Source of the DNA: Candidatus Omnitrophota bacterium
Lineage (GTDB): Bacteria; Omnitrophota; Gorgyraeia; Duberdicusellales; 4484-171
Direction of reading: 5' to 3'
Length of the DNA: 35,185 nt
Assembly (NCBI GenBank): GCA_016935525.1
Contig: JAFGQU010000015.1
Location: forward strand, 68,162 to 103,346
The notes under the pieces were generated by a model. The model saw only the letters and a list, made by a program, of their open reading frames with translations. It was not told the DNA's origin and made no database searches. The position numbers were made by a program, and so were the translations under genes. This document shows, in pieces, positions 16,469-24,574 of the stretch. Numbering within the stretch: the first letter of the stretch is position 1; each line of letters begins with the position of its first letter.

Positions 16469-17891
16469 TTTTATGTACCTCAGGGATACCGAGTGTGATC
16501 AAGATACCGCATAACAATAATAACGGCAAATCCCCCCACCGGTTATAAAGACTGCGCCCACTGTTTAATTTTACCTCGAAATTCCCGGTTCCGGCAAAAA
16601 ATGTGGTACGGCCGTCCTGCTCGAACAGATAACGGTGACCCAAAAAATCGACATACCCGCTGATGCCGGTATTCGCACTGCGTACGATTGAAATGCGATT
16701 CTCTATCGCTCGCATCGTCATAATCGCCAGATGCTGGCTGGCCTCGGGTTCCCCCTTAAACCAAGCGTCATTGGTTATGTTGATCAGGAAATCGCTGTGA
16801 CGCGCTTGATTCAAGGTAAATAACGGGAAAATATCTTCAAAACATATCAACACCGCGAATTGTTTATCCTGATACTTAAAGAGCTGTGGACGTACGCCCG
16901 GAGAAATATCGCCTAACCCGCTCAACGCGTCGACCCACTTCACCAGCGAACGTAACGGAACATATTCTCCGAACGGTACAAGCTTGACCTTATGATAGAC
17001 GTGCGTATTTTTATCGGTGACCAATATGGCTGAATTATAGAACCGATCGTGCTGGACCATAAGGGCCCCCATCAACACATCCTGATTGAAACTGCGTATA
17101 TATTTTAGGAAATCATCTTCAGTGTACTCATCTACCGGATCGGGCCAGCTTGCTTCCGGATAGACCAGTAACCGGTCATGGTCACTGAGCCGGGCCAAAG
17201 CCCCTAACCGGTCGACAATAAATGTCCGGGCATTGGGATTCCATTTTAACTCTTGCGGTATGTTCGGCTGGATTATACTGATAAAAACCGTATCGTGCAC
17301 CGGGTAATGCTGCATCGTCCAGAAAGAATAACCGACCGCACCCACTATAATACCCAAAGTGGTCATCCCTTGAAACAATAAGCGCTTACGACGGGTAAAA
17401 AGATGCAAAAGGAACACATTGATCATAATGATCAGAAAAGAGATCCCTTTGGTCCCCAGGATATCCGCCCCTTGAATAAGGAGTATTTGAGAATATTGAG
17501 AATATCCTAATATTCCCCAGCCAAACCCGGTCCATAGCTGTTCCCGTAAAAATTCGAACACCACCCAGAGCGCGGGGACAGTACATAACGAAAACCGGCG
17601 CGGTAAAAATGTGCGGGCGAAAAAAGAGAATACAATAACGTAACCGGAAAGATACAACAACAACGCTACCAGGCCCAACCGCGAGACGTGAGCGACCCAA
17701 CACAACATGATACCAAAAAAGGTAACCGCGTATGCGCCGGCACAGACGGGAAGCTGTCTTTTATCGGCTCGAGTGATGACCCAGAAGAAAGGGATACACG
17801 CTATCCATATTAAAAAAGATAATCTATAGGAAAGGAAACTGCTTGCGCCGAGGATTCCGGAAAAAACGCTTAACAATAAGAATCTTGGCAT
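16458..17891 (-). CDS. lnt: Apolipoprotein N-acyltransferase
   Basis: Lnt adds the third acyl chain to the N-terminal cysteine of lipoproteins in the inner membrane, the last maturation step before Lol sorting in diderms. From the ATG at 17891 the protein is 477 aa: about eight membrane helices and a periplasmic nitrilase domain. The catalytic triad is Glu246 in LLVYPEASWP, Lys303 in YHKVKLVPFGEYVPL and Cys350 in LICFEDIFP. A longer frame from 17981 would overlap secA by 56 nt and add 30 hydrophilic residues that are a shadow of the secA zinc tail, so I rejected it. It follows secA by 34 nt and overlaps the CDF gene. Confidence 0.93.
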   Translation of the reverse strand: MPRFLLLSVFSGILGASSFLSYRLSFLIWIACIPFFWVITRADKRQLPVCAGAYAVTFFGIMLCWVAHVSRLGLVALLLYLSGYVIVFSFFARTFLPRRFSLCTVPALWVVFEFLREQLWTGFGWGILGYSQYSQILLIQGADILGTKGISFLIIMINVFLLHLFTRRKRLLFQGMTTLGIIVGAVGYSFWTMQHYPVHDTVFISIIQPNIPQELKWNPNARTFIVDRLGALARLSDHDRLLVYPEASWPDPVDEYTEDDFLKYIRSFNQDVLMGALMVQHDRFYNSAILVTDKNTHVYHKVKLVPFGEYVPLRSLVKWVDALSGLGDISPGVRPQLFKYQDKQFAVLICFEDIFPLFTLNQARHSDFLINITNDAWFKGEPEASQHLAIMTMRAIENRISIVRSANTGISGYVDFLGHRYLFEQDGRTTFFAGTGNFEVKLNSGRSLYNRWGDLPLLLLCGILITLGIPEVHKNAF

Positions 17892-17925
17892 ATAAGTCAG
17901 GATGCGTCCCCGGTTATTGAAATAC

Positions 17926-20781
17926 TCACCGTCCACAACATTTTTTGTATTTTTTCCCACTGCCGCAGGGGCAGGGTTCATTACGTCCTACTTTCTGTTC
18001 GGGAGTAATGGCGTGCGGGACGGTTTTTTGAGATTTCTCTTCTTTCTGTAAAGAAGAATAGTGCGAATGGATATACGCTTTGGGAAGATTATCAAATACC
18101 GTGACCAGTTCTTTTTGCGCGGTCAGTTTGGTACGCAGGAGATATTCGATGATTGATTCTTTGATTTGAAACATCATCTCGTTAAAAAGACCGTAAGATT
18201 CTTTTTGATATTCGATCAAAGGATCGACATGCGCGTACCCGCGTAAATAGATCCCCTCTTTCAGGGAATCCATCAATAATAGATGTTCTTTCCAGCGGGC
18301 ATCGATGATCCATAGTGACGCGATTTTTTCCATATAACGCATCGTGTCCGGCGATAATTCTTTCTCTTTCTGTTCATAAAGGGAGAACAATATATCTTTT
18401 AATGAATCGATGACCACCCCCTCGGCTTTCCCTTCTACCGCCTCGATATCCCAACGGACTCCGAACTTCATGTGTAACCAACTTAACAGGCTTTCCCAGT
18501 CAGCGGTTTGAGCATGCAGAGCCACGGTCTCGACGATCACATCTTCGATCATCTGAAGGATCTCTTCTTTGATATCATCTTTCGCCATCACTTCCTGGCG
18601 CTGGGCATAGATGACCTCACGCTGTTTGTTCATCACGTTATCATACTGCAGGAGCTGTTTTCGGATCTCAAAATTATGCGCTTCTACTTTCTTTTGAGCC
18701 ATTTCGATAGAACGGTTCACCAGAGCATGTTCGATAGGTTCGTCTTCCGGGAACCCCAGCCGGTCCATCAGGAAATAAATACGGTCCGAACCGAACATCC
18801 GCATCAAATCGTCTTCTAAAGACACATAAAACCGCGAAGAGCCGGGATCGCCCTGCCGGCCGGAACGGCCGCGCAATTGGTTATCGATACGGCGAGCTTC
18901 GTGCCGTTGTGTCCCGATCACATGTAACCCGCCCAGTTCAACGACTTGATTATGTTCGGTCTCAAACTCTTCTTTATAATCCTGGTACACCCGTTGATAT
19001 TGGACGGTATAATCGGGATGTTCCGGGATGATCTCGTTTTTCTGTAACAGGTCTTTTACAAAAAAATCGATATTCCCTCCTAAAATAATATCCGTTCCTC
19101 TCCCGGCCATATTGGTCGCGATAGTCACCTGGCCCCGACGCCCGGCTTGAGCGACGATATGCGCTTCCCGTTCGTGATATTTGGCGTTAAGGACATTATG
19201 CGGCACCCCTTTACGGGTAAGCAAGCCGGAGATGATCTCGGAATCTTCAATAGAAGCCGTACCCACCAGTACCGGACGGCCCTGAGTATGGAGTTCGCAG
19301 ACTTCGTTTACGACGGCGTTGAATTTCGCTTTTTTATTTTTATAAATACGGTCGGCATTATTCATCCGTTTGAGCGGACGATTGGTAGGGATCGCGACCA
19401 CATCCAATTTATATATATGACGGAATTCGTTCGCTTCGGTATACGCGGTACCGGTCATCCCGGAAAGTTTCTTGTACATCCGGAAATAATTCTGTAACGT
19501 GACGGTCGCTAATGTCTGACTTTCTTCCTGGATGTTTATTTTTTCTTTCGCTTCAACCGCCTGATGCAGGCCATCGGACCAACGTCTTCCCGGCATAAGC
19601 CGGCCGGTAAATTCATCGACGATCACGACTTTCCCGTCTTTCACTATATATTCTTTATCTTTTTTGAAAAGATAATGAGCCCTCAGGCCTTGAGAGATGT
19701 AGTGGATCCAGCTGTTTGAGTACGGATCGGGAGTATCTTCGGTTACCGATTGGATAGTAAGCAATTGTTCGCATTTCTCTTCACCCCGTTTAGTGGGATA
19801 GGCATTGTGAGTCTTCTCCTCGATAATAGCTTCATAATTGGCTTCTAATTCTTCCGGGGTAAACCGCGATTCCGACCCATCGGTATTCTTGAGAATAACC
19901 ACACCTTCCTTGGTATCGTGCCGGCTGATGACCATTTTTGTCTTTAACTGCCTCACGACCTTATCGGCGGTATAATATTTGTCTATCGAGACTTCCGAAG
20001 GACCGGAGATGATAAGCGGGGTCCTCGCTTCATCGACAAGGATCGAATCGACTTCATCGACGACCGCGTAGAAATGTCCGCGTTGAACCAGTTCCTGAGG
20101 ATGGGTGGACATATTATCCCGGAGATAATCAAACCCAAACTCATTGTTCGTACCATATACGATATCACAGAGATATTCCTGTGTACGTTGTTTTTTGTTC
20201 ATATCCTGCTGGATCACTCCGCAGGTCAACCCGAGAAACCGATATATCGGCCCCATCCATTCCGAATCCCTCCGGGCTAAATAATCATTGACGGTCACCA
20301 GATGGACGCCTTTGCCGGTAAGCGCGTTGAGCGATGCCGAAAGCGTAGCAACCAGCGTTTTCCCCTCTCCCGTCGTCATCTCGGCGATCCGGTTATTGTG
20401 CAATACTATCCCGCCCAGTATCTGCACATCGAAATGCCTCATTTTGAGGGTACGCCGGGAAGCTTCCCGGACCATCGCAAAATAGAACGGCAGGATCTCA
20501 TCCAACAATTTCCCGGCTACGGACAGGTATTCGGATTCCGAGACATCTTTTGTCTTTTCTTTGATCAGCTCTTTATATTCTAAAGTCTTTTCTTTGAAAA
20601 ACTCGTCAGGTTTTTCCCGTAATTCCTGCTCATAGGCGTTAGTTTGGCCGACAAGCCTGGCCCAATTGCCGGTTTCCCGAGCTGAAGGTAAAGGGATATC
20701 GGGATGGAAAACGATATTCACTTTCGGATCTAACCGATTTATTTTATGTTGCTGCCGATTAAGAAGAAAATGTTTAAACAT
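17926..20781 (-). CDS. secA: Preprotein translocase ATPase SecA
   Basis: SecA drives unfolded preproteins through SecYEG. The 951-aa protein has Walker A EMTTGEGKTLVA (134-145; MTTGEGKT where many have MKTGEGKT), LVTVNDYLARRDSEWM, the DEAD-like VVDEVDSILVDEARTPLIISG, TIATNMAGRGTDIILGGN and LRGRSGRQGDPGSSRFYVSLEDDLMR, then helical wing and scaffold domains. It ends in an intact SEC-C zinc motif, CPCGSGKKYKKCC (937-949), the SecB/ribosome-binding tail. The N-terminus carries roughly 30 extra residues before the conserved INALE-like segment (here TNAYEQEL). It is 6 nt after prfB. Confidence 0.97.
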   Translation of the reverse strand: MFKHFLLNRQQHKINRLDPKVNIVFHPDIPLPSARETGNWARLVGQTNAYEQELREKPDEFFKEKTLEYKELIKEKTKDVSESEYLSVAGKLLDEILPFYFAMVREASRRTLKMRHFDVQILGGIVLHNNRIAEMTTGEGKTLVATLSASLNALTGKGVHLVTVNDYLARRDSEWMGPIYRFLGLTCGVIQQDMNKKQRTQEYLCDIVYGTNNEFGFDYLRDNMSTHPQELVQRGHFYAVVDEVDSILVDEARTPLIISGPSEVSIDKYYTADKVVRQLKTKMVISRHDTKEGVVILKNTDGSESRFTPEELEANYEAIIEEKTHNAYPTKRGEEKCEQLLTIQSVTEDTPDPYSNSWIHYISQGLRAHYLFKKDKEYIVKDGKVVIVDEFTGRLMPGRRWSDGLHQAVEAKEKINIQEESQTLATVTLQNYFRMYKKLSGMTGTAYTEANEFRHIYKLDVVAIPTNRPLKRMNNADRIYKNKKAKFNAVVNEVCELHTQGRPVLVGTASIEDSEIISGLLTRKGVPHNVLNAKYHEREAHIVAQAGRRGQVTIATNMAGRGTDIILGGNIDFFVKDLLQKNEIIPEHPDYTVQYQRVYQDYKEEFETEHNQVVELGGLHVIGTQRHEARRIDNQLRGRSGRQGDPGSSRFYVSLEDDLMRMFGSDRIYFLMDRLGFPEDEPIEHALVNRSIEMAQKKVEAHNFEIRKQLLQYDNVMNKQREVIYAQRQEVMAKDDIKEEILQMIEDVIVETVALHAQTADWESLLSWLHMKFGVRWDIEAVEGKAEGVVIDSLKDILFSLYEQKEKELSPDTMRYMEKIASLWIIDARWKEHLLLMDSLKEGIYLRGYAHVDPLIEYQKESYGLFNEMMFQIKESIIEYLLRTKLTAQKELVTVFDNLPKAYIHSHYSSLQKEEKSQKTVPHAITPEQKVGRNEPCPCGSGKKYKKCCGR

Positions 20782-20787
20782 AGTCTT

Positions 20788-21882
20788 TTAAGAAATCCTT
20801 TCTAAACTGAACATCAGGTAATGATGGATAAAATCGTCTATTTTTCCATCCAACACGTCTTTAGCTTGAGAAGTCTCATGAGCGGTACGATGATCTTTTA
20901 CCATAAGGTAGGGATGCAAAATATAGGAACGTATTTGCGAACCCCATTCGATCTTACGTTTCTCCCCTCCCAATCGTTCGATCTGTTTTTTTTGTTCGTC
21001 TTCTTTGAGCTGATAAAGTTTCGCTTTAAGGACTTTGAACGCATTCTGTTTGTTCTGATGTTGTGACCGCTCATTCTGACAAGCGACGACCAATCCCGTA
21101 GGCAGATGAGTGATCCGTACCGCGGAATCGGTACGGTTCACGTGTTGTCCGCCGGCGCCGGAAGCCCGGTAGGTATCAATACGTATCTCCTCCGGTTTCA
21201 CGTCGATCACTACGTCATCTTTGATCTCCGGCAGCACATCAACCGAAGCAAACGAAGTATGCCGGCGTTTATTCGCATCAAAAGGAGAGATCCTCACCAA
21301 CCGATGGACTCCCCGTTCAGCCTTAAGCAGTCCATAGACATTCTTCCCTTCGATAAGAAAGGTGATATTTTTAAGGCCGGCTTCTTCACCGCGTATTTCT
21401 ACAAAAGTGCTCAACTTGAATCCTTTATCCTGAGCCCAGCGGGTATACATCCGATACAGCATATTTGCCCAATCACACGCTTCGGTCCCGCCGGCACCGG
21501 AATTGATTTCAACTATTCCGCTGGCATGGTCAAACGGCCCCTGGAAAAGGATTTTCAACTGGAACTTTTCAATTTCTTTTTCCAGCGACCGCAATTCCTG
21601 CTCGATCTCTTTGGTATAAGCCGGATCGTCTAATTCCAATAAATCGCACAATTCCTGATACCGGTTATGGAGATTATTAAAGTCATCGGAATCTTCCTTA
21701 ACTGATTTCAACTCTTCGATAATCGCAGCCGACCGCTGGGAATCGTTCCAGAAATCCGGTTCGGCCATCACTAACTGTAATTGCTGTATTTTCCGGACCT
21801 TGTCGTCAATGTTGAGCGTCGTACGAAACTCCTCTATTTTCTGTTTTAGCCGGCCCGACTTTTCTTTGATCTCTTCAAACAT
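20788..21882 (-). CDS. prfB: Peptide chain release factor 2
   Basis: RF2 reads UAA and UGA. The 364-aa protein has the recognition tripeptide SPF (199-201, VRISPFDANKRRHTSF) and GGQ (244-246). It is encoded in one uninterrupted frame. Where E. coli prfB has an in-frame UGA and +1 frameshift after about codon 25, this gene reads straight through RTTLNIDDKVRKI (codons CTC AAC ATT), so the autoregulatory frameshift is absent. Start ATG at 21882 overlaps the pilT stop by 1 nt (TAATG); AAGGAGCTTC within the pilT end is the probable ribosome-binding site. secA follows 6 nt later. Confidence 0.97.
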   Translation of the reverse strand: MFEEIKEKSGRLKQKIEEFRTTLNIDDKVRKIQQLQLVMAEPDFWNDSQRSAAIIEELKSVKEDSDDFNNLHNRYQELCDLLELDDPAYTKEIEQELRSLEKEIEKFQLKILFQGPFDHASGIVEINSGAGGTEACDWANMLYRMYTRWAQDKGFKLSTFVEIRGEEAGLKNITFLIEGKNVYGLLKAERGVHRLVRISPFDANKRRHTSFASVDVLPEIKDDVVIDVKPEEIRIDTYRASGAGGQHVNRTDSAVRITHLPTGLVVACQNERSQHQNKQNAFKVLKAKLYQLKEDEQKKQIERLGGEKRKIEWGSQIRSYILHPYLMVKDHRTAHETSQAKDVLDGKIDDFIHHYLMFSLERIS

Positions 21883-22952
21883 TAAAGAAGCTCCTCGTTA
21901 CGCAGATAAAGTTCTAATTCTTCTTTCTTATCGGCAAATTCTAAGGCTACGTCCGGCAAGATCTTTTTGGTTTTCACCAACTCCAATAACGATTGGTCGA
22001 AACTTTTCATACCGTAGATCTCCCCGGAAGAAATATATTTGGGCACTTCCCATAGTTTATTTTCCCGTAGCAGGCGAGAAACCGTCGGGCTCAAGGTCAT
22101 TACTTCATAAGCCGGAATCAAACCGGGCTGGTCGTTACGGGGAAGTAACCTTAGACACATCACTCCTTTCAGAAGCACCGAAAGCTGCATAAGCACAAAA
22201 CTCTGCTGATGTGGCGGGAAAAAATCAATGATCCGTTCTACGGTACTGGCCGCGTTTACCGTATGAAGCGTAGAAAACACCAGCACTCCGGTTTCCGCCG
22301 CGGTCAATGCGGCCCGACAGGTAGCTTCATCCCGGATATTACCGATAAAAATCACATCGGGAGAATGGAGCGCGAATTGAGTAAGCGCGGCATCATAAGA
22401 AAATACGTCTTTACCGAGTTCCCGCTGATTTACTATTGATTTATCGTCGATATAGGTAAATTCTATCGGCTCTTCAATCGTTAAAATATGTTTACCGAAA
22501 TTCTGATTAATATACTGGACCATCGACGCAATAGCGGTGGATTTACCGCTACCGGTCACGCCGGTCAAAAGGATCAATCCTCTTTTTTGAGTACAAAATT
22601 TTGCCAACACATCGCCGGGCAGGCTTAATTGATCGAACGTAGGGATCTCCAGGCCGATCTTACGGATCACCATTGCCAGTGACCCGCGTTGATAAAATAC
22701 CCCGAACCGGAACCGCCATTTCTTTTCATGACAGATAGTGAATTCACATCCTTTTTTATTTTTGAAATCTTCCTGCAGATGAGACGGCCCGACTTCTTCT
22801 ACCATATTACCCAGATCTTCAAGGCAAAACACATACTCATTGATGATTTTCACTTCATTGTAAATACGGGCTTTAAGCGGGCTGTTGGCCCGGATAAATA
22901 CGTCGGAAGCATCATATTTTATCATCATTTCAAAGATATCTTTTGCCGTCAT
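21882..22952 (-). CDS. pilT: Type IV pilus retraction ATPase-like protein (PilT/PilU family), altered Walker B
   Basis: A 356-aa PilT/VirB11-superfamily ATPase, expected at the cytoplasmic base of type IV pili. It has the N-terminal PAS-like domain with ASDVFIRA (15-22), Walker A GVTGSGKST (131-139), Asp-box TIEEPIEF (158-165) and His-box STLHTVNAASTVERIIDFFP (227-246). The Walker B segment reads VIFIGNIRDEAT. The catalytic Glu of the usual GEMRD/GEIRD is Asn205. The preceding ALRAALREDPDV is ALTQFALHSPDV, losing two conserved Arg. It may therefore be a PilU-like or regulatory paralogue rather than an active retraction motor. A strong AAAAGGAG precedes the ATG. No other pilus gene lies nearby; it begins the pilT-prfB-secA-lnt run. 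Confidence 0.88.
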   Translation of the reverse strand: MTAKDIFEMMIKYDASDVFIRANSPLKARIYNEVKIINEYVFCLEDLGNMVEEVGPSHLQEDFKNKKGCEFTICHEKKWRFRFGVFYQRGSLAMVIRKIGLEIPTFDQLSLPGDVLAKFCTQKRGLILLTGVTGSGKSTAIASMVQYINQNFGKHILTIEEPIEFTYIDDKSIVNQRELGKDVFSYDAALTQFALHSPDVIFIGNIRDEATCRAALTAAETGVLVFSTLHTVNAASTVERIIDFFPPHQQSFVLMQLSVLLKGVMCLRLLPRNDQPGLIPAYEVMTLSPTVSRLLRENKLWEVPKYISSGEIYGMKSFDQSLLELVKTKKILPDVALEFADKKEELELYLRNEELL

Positions 22953-22972
22953 ACTCTACTCCTTTTTTTTAA

Positions 22973-23010
22973 GCGCAGATGGTCACTGATTATGAACAGA
23001 TGATCGCAAA
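22973..23010. repeat. Degenerate copy of a CTGTGATCATCTGTG-type intergenic repeat
   Basis: In the 90-nt gap between pilT and ogt, GCGCAGATGGTCACTGAT and AACAGATGATCGCAAA are two diverged units of the same motif that recurs at 28638-28680. The shared core is ACAGATGATCGCA (13 bases). It overlaps a short 29-codon frame that I consider spurious. Confidence 0.4.
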
Positions 23011-23043
23011 GAAATATCACCTCTCCCGCCGATAACATGTCCT

Positions 23044-23313
23044 CTATTTTAACATATCTTTGATCTTTTTCTCAAATTTAATTAGATCACGTTTCAGCTT
23101 TATTCCCAAAGCATATCCCCGTAAGTTACCGCCCTCTCCGATGACGCGATGACAAGGAACAAGCAACGGATAAGGATTCTTGCGTAAGGCATTGGCTACC
23201 GCCCGATATGCCCGCGGATGGCCGAGGCACACAGCGATCTGTTTATACGTACGTACTTCCCCCAGCGGGATCTTCAACGTTTCCTTTAAGACTTTTTTCT
23301 CAAACTCAGTCAT
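23044..23313 (-). CDS. ogt: Methylated-DNA-protein cysteine methyltransferase, minimal form
   Basis: Ogt-type proteins remove the methyl group from O6-methylguanine onto their own cysteine. This one is only 89 aa and consists solely of the C-terminal DNA-binding/active-site domain. RTYKQIAVCLGHPRAYRAVA (21-40) contains the recognition-helix Arg, and VPCHRVIGEGG has the acceptor Cys54. GYALGIKLKRDLI closes the pocket. Most methyltransferases are 150-180 aa with an N-terminal ribonuclease-like domain. Similarly short alkyltransferase-like (ATL) proteins usually have Trp instead of Cys, so this is a short form that keeps the reactive residue. The start overlaps uvrC by 8 nt, making a repair-gene pair. 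Confidence 0.88.
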   Translation of the reverse strand: MTEFEKKVLKETLKIPLGEVRTYKQIAVCLGHPRAYRAVANALRKNPYPLLVPCHRVIGEGGNLRGYALGIKLKRDLIKFEKKIKDMLK

Positions 23314-24574
23314 CTTTACTTTTAGACTTTTTTAGGGATTTGCCGGACAACTTTTTTTTAGAGAACATCTTCTTATCCCGACGCCAAAGATGATACTTAC
23401 GGGCGAACCGATGCGCTTCGTCACGAATACGCTGGATGAGAAAAAGACCGGGGTTATCCCGGGAAATAGAAAGCGGCCGGCGATGACGGACAAGCCATAT
23501 TTCTTCTTTTTTTTTGGCAATACCGATAAGCGGGACATCCAGACCCAATCGAGTCAATACTCCGACGGCGGCATTCACATGTCCTTGCCCTCCGTCAATC
23601 ACGATCAGGTCCGGCAAAGAAGCCTGTTCATCGCGAAGACGCCGGTAACGCCGCAAGACCACTTCCTTGACCATTCCATAATCATCGATCGCATCAATAG
23701 TCTTGATCTTATACCGGCGGTAATTACTTTTATCCGGAAGACCGTTTTTGAATACTACTACCGAACCGGTCGCCACAGCTCCCGATATGTTGGATATATC
23801 GATCGCATCGATATGTGCCGGGACGACTTTCAAATTCAGCATTTCTTTTAACATCAAAAGTCCGTTACGGCTGTCTTTACCCGAATACAATTTTTCGACA
23901 GCGGCCAGCGTATCACGGATACGCGCGGCTTCTTCAAAGCGCATGCCGGCAACCGAATTTTCCATCCTGGCTTTCAGTTTTACGAGAAGTTCTCGTTTAC
24001 AGCCGGAAAGGATCTTAGTGACACTATCGATGATCTCTTCATATTCGCTCACACTTACCGTACGGCAACAAGGAGCAAGACAAAGCCCCAGATGATAATA
24101 AAGACAAGGTTTCTTAGGCATAGTCCGGCAGGAACGGTAAGGAAATACTTTTCGGATAAGTTTTAATACAGAATGGAGTAAAGTGACATTAGTGAACGGG
24201 CCGAGTAATACCAACTTGTTTTTCTTTTGAGGACGCACGACATACATCCGCGGATATTCTTCCTGAGTAATACCCACATAAGGATAGGTTTTATCGTCAC
24301 GCAAAGCGACATTATATTTAGGCTTTTTCTCTTTTATCAGGGCCGCTTCGATCAATAACGCCTGTTCGGGAGTATCACAAAGGATATATTCCAGATCGTC
24401 GACCTTTTCGGTAAAGACGGCCGATTTCAAAGGAGATGTCTTGGAAAAATGGTTACGCACCCGGCTGCGGATAGAATTAGCTTTACCGATATAGAGCACC
24501 TCGCCTTGAGCTGATCTCATCACATATACGCCGCACTTATCGGGGAGCTGTGTTATTTTTTCGGTAATATCCAT
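23306..24574 (-). CDS. uvrC: Excinuclease ABC subunit C, compact form
   Basis: UvrC makes the two incisions in nucleotide excision repair. From the ATG at 24574 the protein is 422 aa against about 600 usually. Present are the GIY-YIG nuclease (GVYVM ... VLYIGKANSIRSRV, 15-39), the four-Cys iron-sulfur site (Cys149, 157, 165, 169), the UVR domain (about 203-230) and the RNase H-like nuclease with Asp259 (DISNISG), Asp327 (VIDGGQGHVNAA) and His388 (DEAHRFA). Missing are roughly 120 residues normally between UVR and the RNase H core, and the C-terminal tandem HhH domain, replaced by a Lys-rich tail. All catalytic residues remain, so it is probably active. The longer frame to 24667 is a murJ shadow. 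It overlaps murJ by 22 nt and ogt by 8 nt. Confidence 0.9.
   Translation of the reverse strand: MDITEKITQLPDKCGVYVMRSAQGEVLYIGKANSIRSRVRNHFSKTSPLKSAVFTEKVDDLEYILCDTPEQALLIEAALIKEKKPKYNVALRDDKTYPYVGITQEEYPRMYVVRPQKKNKLVLLGPFTNVTLLHSVLKLIRKVFPYRSCRTMPKKPCLYYHLGLCLAPCCRTVSVSEYEEIIDSVTKILSGCKRELLVKLKARMENSVAGMRFEEAARIRDTLAAVEKLYSGKDSRNGLLMLKEMLNLKVVPAHIDAIDISNISGAVATGSVVVFKNGLPDKSNYRRYKIKTIDAIDDYGMVKEVVLRRYRRLRDEQASLPDLIVIDGGQGHVNAAVGVLTRLGLDVPLIGIAKKKEEIWLVRHRRPLSISRDNPGLFLIQRIRDEAHRFARKYHLWRRDKKMFSKKKLSGKSLKKSKSKDD

Noticed and set aside
17892-17981. N-terminal extension of lnt
   Set aside because: It overlaps the secA zinc tail in another frame and is hydrophilic; Lnt should begin with a membrane segment as it does from 17891.
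22949-23038. 29-codon minus-strand frame ending at the pilT start
   Set aside because: GAGG lies only two bases from its ATG, and the peptide derives from the ACAGATGATC repeat; it resembles no family.
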